From NCBI RefSeq assembly GCF_008364845.1, contig NZ_VTTP01000001.1, forward strand, positions 210,827 through 274,826: a stretch of DNA of 64,000 bases, written 5' to 3'. This document shows, one piece after another, positions 17,086-24,014 of this stretch. The position numbers and the translations under genes are program-made. The notes under the pieces are model-generated. The model saw only the letters and a list, made by a program, of their open reading frames with translations, ran no database searches and had not been told where the DNA came from. Origin of the DNA: Actinotalea subterranea. Its GTDB lineage: Bacteria > Actinomycetota > Actinomycetes > Actinomycetales > Cellulomonadaceae. Positions within the stretch are counted from its first letter, which is position 1, and the number at the start of each line of letters is the position of its first letter.

Positions 17086-18755
17086 CGCCGCCTCGCAGCG
17101 TGGGGCCGGCCCCCGTGCGTCCGTGGGCGGTCGGCGTCGTCGCGGTGGTGTCGCTCATCGGCCTGACGGCGTGCGTCGTCGGGCTCGGGCTGCTGCTCCG
17201 GCCTGTGCCGTCGCGGTTGGGCGTCCTCGTGGTCGCCGCGGGCCTGGTCCCGGCCTTCGCGGTCGCGGTCGCGCGACGGCGGGGCGCACCGGCAGCCGGT
17301 GAGGGAGGGTCGTCGGACGCGCGGCGGACGGCAGGCTGGGCCGCAGTGGGCGTGGGTGCCGCGCTCGCGCTGGCGGGGACAGCGATGGCCGCTGCGCAGG
17401 GCTTCCTCCAGGTGCGCCTCGCGCTCCTGGGCTGGCGGATCGCCGTGCAGTCCGGCGTCTCGCTGGCGCCGGTGGGGTGGGCCGTCCTCGGGCTCGCGCT
17501 GGGCGTCGTCGGCGTCGGGCTGGTGCGCGGTCTGGCGGGCGCCGTCCGGTTGGGCTGGCTCGTCGCCGGCCTGGACGCGCTGGCGTTCGGCGGGCTCGCG
17601 CTCGTGAGCTCCGTCCTCGCGCCGTTCGTGCGCGCTCAGGTGTGGCTCGGGGCCTCCTGGGAGGCCGCGGGCGGGCTGGTGCTGTGCGTCGCGGGTGTGG
17701 CACTCCTCGCGGCCGCGGCCGCGCCGGCGGCGACATGGGCGGGGCCGCGCCGGGTCGCCCGCGACGGAACCTCTCCGTCCGGCGGCGAGGGCGTCGGTCC
17801 TGGTGAGGACGGGCCGCCCCTGACGAGGCGCCGACGACCGGCCGTGCGGACTGCGCGGTGGGCGCTGGGCGCCGTCGTCGTGGTCCTCGTCGCCGTAGGG
17901 GTGACATCCGTGGTGCGTCAGCAGAGCCGGGAGCCCCTCGGGGACCTCTTCCCCGATCCGGCCCTTGCCCGGTGCGTCGGCGCGCAGGTCGGTGCCGGTG
18001 ACGCCGGTGGGACGACGACGCGTGCCGCGCTCGGCGAGATCCGGACGCTCGAGTGCGACGGCGACGCCGGGGAGACGCCCGGCCCCGCGATCCGCTCCCT
18101 CGAGGGCATCGGGGCGCTGCCTCACCTGGTGCACCTGGACCTGTCCGAGAACGACGTCGCGGACCTGTCGCCCCTCGCGGACCTGCCCGACCTGAGCACG
18201 CTCACCCTGACGCACAACGCCGTCGCCGACCTCGCTCCCCTCGCCGACCTGACGGCGCTCCAGGACCTGGGCCTCTCGGGGAACCGGATCACGGACCTGT
18301 CGCCCCTCGCCGGGCTCGGGCAGCTCCGGTTCCTCGGGCTCGCCGACAACGCCGTGACGGACCTGGCCCCGCTCGAGGGACTGACCGGGCTCGTCGAGCT
18401 CGACGTGAGCGACAACGATGTGCAGGACCTGGGCCCGCTCACCGGTGCGACCAGCCTGACGCGGCTCACCGTGACGCGGAACGCGATCACGGATCCCTCG
18501 CCCGTCGGTGGGCTGCCCGGGCTGACGATGCTGGACGTGACCGGGAACCGGATCGCGGACGCCGGCCTGTTCGTGTCTGCCGGCTTCCCGGTGCTCGACG
18601 AGCTGTGGCTCGGCGGCAACGCCCTGCGCGACGTCACGCCGCTCACGGCCCTGCCCGCGCTGCTCGGCGTGGACCTCGAGGGGTCGGACAGCTCGACGCT
18701 GGCGGGCATCGAGACGCTGCGCGCGAGCGGTGTGTACGTGGGCGGTCTCGCGTAG
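17082..18755 (+). CDS. Membrane protein with extracellular internalin-type leucine-rich repeats
   Basis: About 557 residues. The N-terminal half has five to seven hydrophobic segments, then a basic loop and a last helix (WALGAVVVVLVAVGVTSVV), after which the C-terminal part is predicted outside. Residues about 348-550 contain eight or nine leucine-rich repeats of 22 residues with the pattern LxxLxLxxNxIxDLxPLxxLxx, the SDS22/internalin class. The GTG at 17082 overlaps the DUF2207 stop; GTG codons at 17100 and 17115 are alternatives. LRR arcs usually bind proteins; the ligand is unknown. A membrane LRR protein coupled to DUF2207 is unusual to me. Confidence 0.8.
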   Translation: MTPPRSVGPAPVRPWAVGVVAVVSLIGLTACVVGLGLLLRPVPSRLGVLVVAAGLVPAFAVAVARRRGAPAAGEGGSSDARRTAGWAAVGVGAALALAGTAMAAAQGFLQVRLALLGWRIAVQSGVSLAPVGWAVLGLALGVVGVGLVRGLAGAVRLGWLVAGLDALAFGGLALVSSVLAPFVRAQVWLGASWEAAGGLVLCVAGVALLAAAAAPAATWAGPRRVARDGTSPSGGEGVGPGEDGPPLTRRRRPAVRTARWALGAVVVVLVAVGVTSVVRQQSREPLGDLFPDPALARCVGAQVGAGDAGGTTTRAALGEIRTLECDGDAGETPGPAIRSLEGIGALPHLVHLDLSENDVADLSPLADLPDLSTLTLTHNAVADLAPLADLTALQDLGLSGNRITDLSPLAGLGQLRFLGLADNAVTDLAPLEGLTGLVELDVSDNDVQDLGPLTGATSLTRLTVTRNAITDPSPVGGLPGLTMLDVTGNRIADAGLFVSAGFPVLDELWLGGNALRDVTPLTALPALLGVDLEGSDSSTLAGIETLRASGVYVGGLA

Positions 18756-18932
18756 CGAACGCATCCGCCGCGCTGGGCGCGATCGGGCACGATGCGCATA
18801 GATCGACCCGCCACCGGAGCTCACCCGATGCCGCACCCCGCCTAGGACTCAAGGCCCTGGCGGGAGATGTCGATGGATGCATAGTTGGTCGACGTCGAGC
18901 ACGGGCGCGTCCGCGCCGCCGAGAGGAGCCAG

Positions 18933-19865
18933 GTGGCACACCAACGCCTCGGCTGCCTGGCCCGCCCGGACGAGGCTCACGTGCTCAGCAACGCGTGCCT
19001 CATCGCCGGGGCCGTGATCGCGGTGACCGTCCTCTTCCCGTTCAGCCCCACGGCCCCGCGCCGCCTGGGCGCCGAGCTCGTGGTCGTCGCGTTCGCGCTC
19101 GGCCTCGCGCTGCGGTGGGCGGCACCCCGGTTGCGCAGCGTCCACCTGCACGCGGTGCTCGGCCTCTCGACGGCGCTGATCGCGCTCTGCGTCGCCTCGT
19201 CGACGACGCCCAGCGGCACGCTCATCACGTCCGTGTCCTTCCTCTGGGTCGCGACGTTCAGCGCGGTGTTCCACCGCCGGCGCGTCCTGCTGCGGCACCT
19301 GGGGCTCATCGGGATCGGGCTCGGCGTGGGCCTCCTCCTCGCGGGCGCGCCGTCGGTCCCCCAGACGTGGTTCTTCCTCATGGCGACTTTCAGCAGCGTG
19401 ACGGTCATCCTCAACGGCAAGATCCGTGACCTGCGCGCGGAGGCCACCACGGACCCGCTGACGGGCGTGCTGACCCGGCGCGCGTTCCGGGCGGTCGCGG
19501 AGCTGGAGATGGCCCGGGCGGCGCGCACCAAGCAGCCGCTCACGCTCGTGCTCCTGGACCTCGACGACTTCAAGCTCGTCAACGACGAGCGCGGGCACGA
19601 CGCCGGTGATGCGGTTCTGGTGAGCCTGACCGCCGCTTGGCGTGAGGGGCTGCGCGCCGAGGACGCACTAGGGCGGTTCGGTGGCGACGAGTTCCTCCTC
19701 GTCCTGCCGGGCGCCGACGAGGCCCAGGCGCGCGACCTGCTCCCCCGGCTGCGAGACGACTCGATCTGCAGCTGGTCCGCGGGCCTCGCGACGTGGCGCG
19801 GGGAGAGCTTCGACGACTGGTTCCGGGCCGCCGACCAAGAGCTGTACGCGGTCAAGTCCACCTGA
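18933..19865 (+). CDS. Membrane-bound GGDEF diguanylate cyclase
   Basis: A 310-residue protein. Five or six hydrophobic segments (about 25-155) are followed by a GGDEF domain (about 165-305) opening with TTDPLTGVLTRRAFRAV. The active-site motif GGDEF (about residues 250-254) is intact, the Mg-binding LLDLDDFKLVND is present, and RAED sits five residues before GGDEF, the spacing of the inhibitory I-site. It should therefore make c-di-GMP under product inhibition. The GTG at 18933 has GAGAGGAG 4 bp upstream. The membrane part lacks a domain I recognise and may be the sensor. Confidence 0.88.
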   Translation: MAHQRLGCLARPDEAHVLSNACLIAGAVIAVTVLFPFSPTAPRRLGAELVVVAFALGLALRWAAPRLRSVHLHAVLGLSTALIALCVASSTTPSGTLITSVSFLWVATFSAVFHRRRVLLRHLGLIGIGLGVGLLLAGAPSVPQTWFFLMATFSSVTVILNGKIRDLRAEATTDPLTGVLTRRAFRAVAELEMARAARTKQPLTLVLLDLDDFKLVNDERGHDAGDAVLVSLTAAWREGLRAEDALGRFGGDEFLLVLPGADEAQARDLLPRLRDDSICSWSAGLATWRGESFDDWFRAADQELYAVKST

Positions 19866-19920
19866 GACGGTCGGTGGTGCCGTCCCGATCTGCCCCCGCG
19901 CCCGGTCCGGCCCTGTGGAA

Positions 19921-19950
19921 TACGGGAGCCGTCTCCCGCGTTGTCCCGTA
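19921..19950 (+). terminator. Alternative hairpins between the GGDEF gene and ssrA
   Basis: CGGGAG (19923-19928) can pair with CTCCCG (19933-19938) over a CCGT loop; alternatively TACGGGA (19921-19927) pairs with TCCCGTA (19944-19950). The two are mutually exclusive. The first probably ends the GGDEF transcript. Confidence 0.45.
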
Positions 19951-20015
19951 GGCTTGACCTGCTCGTCGCGCCCAGGGTCCGCCCCGACGCACGGAGAGTG
20001 CTTGACAACTGCACA

Positions 20016-20380
20016 GGGGGTGATCGGTTTCGACGATGGTTGTCGTTCCAGGAGAAGCGGGCTGAGGATGCAGGGTTATCTCATTAACGCTCCCTGCAAA
20101 CCAATAGGTGCCGATTCTAAGCGCACCGACTTCGCACTCGCCGCCTGAGCGAGTCCTGAAGTCCGTCAGCCTGAGGTAGCTCTCGACTCAGAGTCTGGCG
20201 TCATCTAGAGAGCCACTGCTCGCAGTCCTCGTCACCGGGGCTGCGGGGACTTTTAGGTGACTGGGCCCGTCAGCAGCTCGTCTGCGTGAGTGCTGGGGCC
20301 GAGAAACTCCGTAGCAGACTGCGCCCGGAGAAGACCTGTTTCACTGCCATCGGACGCGGGTTCGATTCCCGCCACCTCCA
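20016..20380 (+). ncRNA. ssrA: tmRNA (SsrA)
   Basis: The 5' end GGGGGUG followed by AUCGGUUUCGAC matches the conserved tmRNA start. The 3' end carries the T-arm GGTTCGATTCC and a closing CACCUCC that pairs with the 5' seven bases (one G-U), leaving A20380 as discriminator; CCA is not encoded and must be added. The resume codon GCC at 20110 opens a tag reading frame of ADSKRTDFALAA and stop UGA (20146-20148). Ending in Ala-Ala, the tag is a ClpXP-type degradation signal of actinobacterial type. Its partner smpB is upstream in the same window. Confidence 0.97.
20110..20148 (+). other. tmRNA proteolysis-tag reading frame
   Basis: Twelve codons (GCC GAT TCT AAG CGC ACC and onward) plus TGA encode ADSKRTDFALAA, added to stalled nascent chains. 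Confidence 0.95.
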
Positions 20381-20420
20381 CTGTCCTGAGCCGGCGTCCG
20401 CGCTGTCCAGGCAACATCAA

Positions 20421-20460
20421 GGCCGTCATCCCTCTCGCCGGGGGTGGCGGCCTTCGTGTT
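20421..20460 (+). terminator. Terminator hairpin after ssrA
   Basis: GGCCGTCATCCC (20421-20432) pairs with GGGGTGGCGGCC (20441-20452) as 12 bp including two G-U pairs, with an 8-nt loop and a TTCGTGTT tail. It lies between convergent ssrA and the GntR operon. Confidence 0.65.
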
Positions 20461-20492
20461 GCGGCGGGCGTCCGGGAGCTCCGTCGACCCGT

Positions 20493-20867
20493 TCATGCGG
20501 ACGCGTGGGGCGTTGACGTGAGCAGTGCAGAGCGGACGAGGTCGATCAGGTCCTGGGGGGCGATGCCCTCGTCGCGGGCGGTGCTCACGAGCTGGTGTGC
20601 TAGCTCGTGCGTTCGACCCGGTGGTCGGGTGGGGGCGGTGACGACCGTGCCGACCCGCCGCCTGGTGGTGACCTGACCTGCCGCTTCAAGCTCGCGGTAG
20701 GCCCGGGCGACCGTCCCCGCGGCGATGCCGAGGTCGGCGGAGAGCACCCGCACCGTGGGTAGGCGATCTCCCTCCTGCAGCGCTCCCGCAGTGATGAGAG
20801 CGACGACCTGAGCGCGGATCTGCTCGTACTGCGCAGTCGACGAGTCGAGGTCAAGGGTGATCCTCAT
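20493..20867 (-). CDS. GntR-family (YtrA-type) transcriptional regulator
   Basis: A 124-residue regulator: a winged helix-turn-helix (AQYEQIRAQVVALITAGALQ, then GDRLPTVRVLSADLGIAAGTVARAYRELEAAGQV) and a short helical C-terminus of about 45 residues instead of an effector-binding domain, the hallmark of the YtrA subfamily. Such repressors usually control the membrane-protein or ABC operon they belong to. Its ATG overlaps the stop of the upstream membrane-protein gene by 4 bp, so the pair is one operon, and a 23-bp inverted repeat near the operon start is a candidate operator. Confidence 0.88.
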   Translation of the reverse strand: MRITLDLDSSTAQYEQIRAQVVALITAGALQEGDRLPTVRVLSADLGIAAGTVARAYRELEAAGQVTTRRRVGTVVTAPTRPPGRTHELAHQLVSTARDEGIAPQDLIDLVRSALLTSTPHASA

Positions 20868-21847
20868 GAGATCACCGTCGCGCCCACGGCGGCCGGAGCC
20901 TTGCGCCGCCCACGGCCCTGCGGGATGACGACCCCGGCAAGACCGACGAGCACGACGCACAAGGCGGCGATCAGCAGCGCCCCGCCCAGGTACCCCTGGG
21001 CCGGCGAGCCTTCGTCCGCGAACCCCCCGGAGGCCAGCTCCACGTAGTCATGGCCCAGCGACAGGTGAACCCACCCAGCAGCAACAAGGATGCCGGCGAC
21101 CGTGATCGCCAGAACCAGCTGGATCCCCCGCGTCACATGCGCGGCCGAACGGCGCCGCAGGTGCAGGTCCCACTCGGCGCTCACCCCGGCGACCGCGGGC
21201 CGGGTGGCGATCATGCGCAGCACCAGCTCGGCAGCACCGACCGTCACGAGGACCGCCAGCGCCATCGGGACGCCGTAGTACCAGCCGGGGTACGGACCTA
21301 TCGCCTCGCTGTAGCGTCCCGCCTCTCGGACCAGCGACCTCGGCCCGTCAGCGACCAGCGCGAACACACCGAGTAGGACCAGGGATGCGCCGGCCCAGAC
21401 GATGCCCAGGCGGCGCGGCCACGACGGAGTGACGTCGGCGACGCCGCGCGGGGCCAGCTCCGCTTCCCGGCGGGACCCGCTGGGCCGCGGCCACGTCAGC
21501 TGGCCGACGGCCTGGGCGGCCAGGAGACACGCCCCCGCCAGCGCGGGAAGAGACGCAGCCACGCGTCCGTCGGTGGGGCGTGCGCCGAGCACGAACGCGA
21601 AGGCCATCCACATCAGCACGATGACGAGCATCGCGATCCCCACAACCGACGCCAGGGTCGCGTGCCGGTTCGCGCGTCGCGCCGCCTCCGACGGTGTGGG
21701 GACGCGGCGGGCGTCCCACAGCAGCACTCCCAGCACGAGCGCGAGCAGCAGCGTCGCCGAACCGGCGTAGACCCAGAACTCTGGCCAAGGGAAGCAAGCG
21801 GAACCGCTCGGGCCCCCGATGCAGACGCTGCCGCCGTTGAACCGCAT
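20864..21847 (-). CDS. Multi-pass membrane protein co-transcribed with GntR regulator
   Basis: A 327-residue protein with seven probable transmembrane helices (near residues 25-45, 65-90, 100-118, 145-165, 190-212, 240-262, 288-310) and short polar loops. A Cys pair near the N-terminus (VCIGGPSGSACF) would be extracellular. I recognise no family. The ATG at 21847 has a strong GAGGAGG 4 bp upstream. YtrA-type regulators commonly control transporters responding to cell-envelope stress, so that is the best guess, by context only. Confidence 0.75.
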   Translation of the reverse strand: MRFNGGSVCIGGPSGSACFPWPEFWVYAGSATLLLALVLGVLLWDARRVPTPSEAARRANRHATLASVVGIAMLVIVLMWMAFAFVLGARPTDGRVAASLPALAGACLLAAQAVGQLTWPRPSGSRREAELAPRGVADVTPSWPRRLGIVWAGASLVLLGVFALVADGPRSLVREAGRYSEAIGPYPGWYYGVPMALAVLVTVGAAELVLRMIATRPAVAGVSAEWDLHLRRRSAAHVTRGIQLVLAITVAGILVAAGWVHLSLGHDYVELASGGFADEGSPAQGYLGGALLIAALCVVLVGLAGVVIPQGRGRRKAPAAVGATVIS

Positions 21848-21858
21848 TGGACCTCCTC

Positions 21859-21881
21859 ATTGAGCATGACCAATGCACAAT
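21859..21881 (-). promoter_or_regulatory. Candidate GntR operator (inverted repeat)
   Basis: ATTGAGCAT and ATGCACAAT (plus-strand reading) are inverted repeats with one mismatch in 9 bp, separated by GACCA. The element sits directly upstream of the Shine-Dalgarno sequence of the membrane-protein/GntR operon, a typical place for YtrA-type autorepression. Confidence 0.6.
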
Positions 21882-21982
21882 GACACGGAGCCGACTGCGG
21901 GTCAAGTCCGTCGAGGCAAGGGGTGAGCATGAAGGGATGCCCGCCGCCCGGCGGAGCGCGCCGCGCCGGCGAGCACGACTCG

Positions 21983-21988
21983 TAGGCT
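21983..21988 (+). promoter_or_regulatory. Leaderless-type -10 hexamer TAGGCT before arr
   Basis: TAGGCT ends 6 bp before the GTG at 21995, with no Shine-Dalgarno sequence between. Confidence 0.55.
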
Positions 21989-21994
21989 GTCGGC

Positions 21995-22405
21995 GTGAGC
22001 GAGCGCCTGGACGACGGTCCGTTCTTCCACGGCACCAAGGCCGACCTGCGACCGGGTGACCTTCTCACGGCGGGGTTCCGGTCGAACTACCGGCCCGACG
22101 TGGTGATGAACCACATCTACTTCACCGCGGTGCCCGACGGTGCGGGACTGGCCGCGGAGCTCGTGGCAGGAGACGGCGCGCCACGCGTCTACGTCGTCGA
22201 GCCGACGGGGGCGTTCGAGGACGACCCGAACGTGACCGACAAGAAGTTCCCCGGCAACCCCACCAGGTCCTACCGCAGCACAGAGCCGCTGAGGGTCGTC
22301 GACGAGGTGAACGACTGGAAGCGGCTCAGTCCCGCGGAGCTGAAGGCATGGCGCGAGCGGCTGGCGGCCATCCTCGCCGATGAGCGCGGGGAGATCATCA
22401 ACTGA
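21995..22405 (+). CDS. arr: NAD+-rifampin ADP-ribosyltransferase
   Basis: A 136-residue Arr enzyme. Arr transfers ADP-ribose from NAD+ to the C23 hydroxyl of rifamycins and inactivates them. Recognised landmarks are FFHGTKADLRPGDLL, SNYRPDVVMNHIYFTA, the very conserved VYVVEPTGAFEDDPNVTDKKFPGNPTRSYR region (residues about 67-96), and PLRVVDEVNDW. Length is normal and the conserved catalytic-site residues are present. It lies 67 bp upstream of hen1-pnkp on the same strand and could be co-transcribed with them. Some Arr homologues have been proposed to act in stress physiology outside rifamycin resistance; the neighbours here would fit an RNA role, but that is inference. Confidence 0.92.
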   Translation: MSERLDDGPFFHGTKADLRPGDLLTAGFRSNYRPDVVMNHIYFTAVPDGAGLAAELVAGDGAPRVYVVEPTGAFEDDPNVTDKKFPGNPTRSYRSTEPLRVVDEVNDWKRLSPAELKAWRERLAAILADERGEIIN

Positions 22406-22472
22406 CCCGTGCGTCCGGCCGGCCGCGCGGAGCCAGGGCATTCCGCTTGCCCCCGGTGAGACGATCATCGAC

Positions 22473-24014
22473 GTGCTGCTCACCGTGACCTCGACCGCGC
22501 CGTCAGCGACGGACCTCGGGTTCCTCCTGCACAAGCACCCCAGCAAGGTTCAGTCGTTCTCGTTGGCGGTGGGCACGGCGCACGTCTTCTACCCCGAGGC
22601 GACCGACGAGCGTTGCACCGCAGCCCTGCTGCTCGAGGTGGATCCGATCGCGTTGGTCCGCGGCAGGTCCGGGGATCAGCGGTCGGGGTTCAGCCTCGCG
22701 CAGTACGTCAACGACCGGCCGTACGCAGCCTCGTCGATGCTCGCCGTCGCGCTCGGCCGGGTCTACCGGACCGCGATCGCGGGTCGCTGCGAGGCCCGGC
22801 CGGAGCTCCCCGGGCGCGCGATTCCCTTGGAGATCCACGCGCCGGCCGTCCCCTGCCGCGGCGGCTCGGCCGTCGCGGAGCAGATGTTCGCCCCGCTCGG
22901 CTGGCAGGTCGACGCGACGCCGATCGAGCTCGACCCGGAGGTCCCCCGCTGGGGCGCCTCCCGGTACGTCGACCTGCGTCTGACCGGCACGCTGCGGCTC
23001 GCCGACGCACTCAGCCACCTGTACGTCCTGCTGCCCGCCCTGGACGCCGACAAGCACTACTGGGTGGGACCCGACGAGATCGACAAGCTGATGCGCGCCG
23101 GCGAAGGCTGGTTGGCGACGCACCCGGACCGCGAGCGCATCGTCCACCGGTACCTCGCGCACCAGCGCACACTCGCGACGTCGGCGCTCGAACGCCTCGC
23201 CGAGGTCGACGACGCCGTCCCGGAAGCCCTCGACGACTCCGTGGACGGCCCGGGCCAGGAGACCGACGACGCCCCGCTCACGGTCGACCAGAACCCCGGC
23301 GCGGACTCGGTCGTCCTCGAGCCCACCGCCCCGCCCGTTCCGCTCGCGCGCCGGCGGCTCGACGCCGTGCTCGCGGCCATCGCCGACTCCGGCGCACGCT
23401 CCGTCGTCGACCTGGGCTGCGGCGAGGGGACCCTCCTGTCGGCGCTCCTGAACGACCACACCTACGAGCGTCTCCTCGGGGTCGACGTCTCGTTCCGCGC
23501 CCTGCAGCTCGCGACCCGGCGACTGCACCTGGAAACTCTGCCGGAGGCGAAGCGTCGGCGGATCGAGCTGGCTCAGTCGTCGGTCACGTACCGCGACGCG
23601 CGGGTCGCGGGCTTCGACACCGCGGTGCTCATGGAGGTCGTCGAGCACATCGACCCTCCCCGGCTCCCGGCGCTCGAACGCGCCGTGCTCGGCCACGCCC
23701 GCCCTCGCACCCTGATCGTCACGACGCCGAACGCGGAGTACAACGTGCGCTTCGACGCGCTCCCGGCCGGCGAGGTGCGCCACCACGACCACCGGTTCGA
23801 GTGGAGCCGAGCGGAGTTCCAGGCCTGGGCCGGCGCCGCTGCACGCGAGTACGGCTACACGGTCGCCTTCCGGGCTGTGGGCGCCGACGACGGCGAGGTC
23901 GGCCCGCCCACCCAGATGGCGGTGCTGACCCGCGACGACCCGCCGGCCGCTGTCATGCCGGGCGGGGCGGCCACTCCGCGGCTCACGGACGCAGCGCCGG
24001 GGGTGCGCTCATGA
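22473..24014 (+). CDS. hen1: Bacterial Hen1: 3'-terminal RNA ribose 2'-O-methyltransferase
   Basis: A 513-residue protein of the bacterial RNA-repair pair. The N-terminal bacterial-specific domain (1 to about 240; opening LLTVTSTAPSATDLGFLLHKHP) binds and activates Pnkp. The C-terminal methyltransferase (about 285-490) has the SAM motif VVDLGCGEGTLL, the Glu/His metal-site motif EVVEHI and the later HDHRFEW, which distinguish Hen1 from generic methylases. It methylates the 2'-OH at the broken 3' end so that the repaired RNA resists re-cleavage. The GTG at 22473 was chosen because family members begin exactly there; pnkp overlaps its stop by 4 bp. Confidence 0.94.
   Translation: MLLTVTSTAPSATDLGFLLHKHPSKVQSFSLAVGTAHVFYPEATDERCTAALLLEVDPIALVRGRSGDQRSGFSLAQYVNDRPYAASSMLAVALGRVYRTAIAGRCEARPELPGRAIPLEIHAPAVPCRGGSAVAEQMFAPLGWQVDATPIELDPEVPRWGASRYVDLRLTGTLRLADALSHLYVLLPALDADKHYWVGPDEIDKLMRAGEGWLATHPDRERIVHRYLAHQRTLATSALERLAEVDDAVPEALDDSVDGPGQETDDAPLTVDQNPGADSVVLEPTAPPVPLARRRLDAVLAAIADSGARSVVDLGCGEGTLLSALLNDHTYERLLGVDVSFRALQLATRRLHLETLPEAKRRRIELAQSSVTYRDARVAGFDTAVLMEVVEHIDPPRLPALERAVLGHARPRTLIVTTPNAEYNVRFDALPAGEVRHHDHRFEWSRAEFQAWAGAAAREYGYTVAFRAVGADDGEVGPPTQMAVLTRDDPPAAVMPGGAATPRLTDAAPGVRS

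Noticed and set aside
14821-18836. Two long minus-strand frames (631 and 639 codons) opposite smpB/DUF2207 and the LRR gene
   Set aside because: Shadow frames from high GC content; they lack start signals and domains, while the plus-strand genes have clear families.
20361-20380. Phage/island attachment site at the 3' end of ssrA
   Set aside because: The 3' end of ssrA is a common integration target, but I see no second copy of this sequence and no integrase in the window.
21900-21994. Rifamycin-associated promoter element upstream of arr
   Set aside because: No convincing inverted repeat of that kind is visible; the region shows only a TAGGCT hexamer next to the start.
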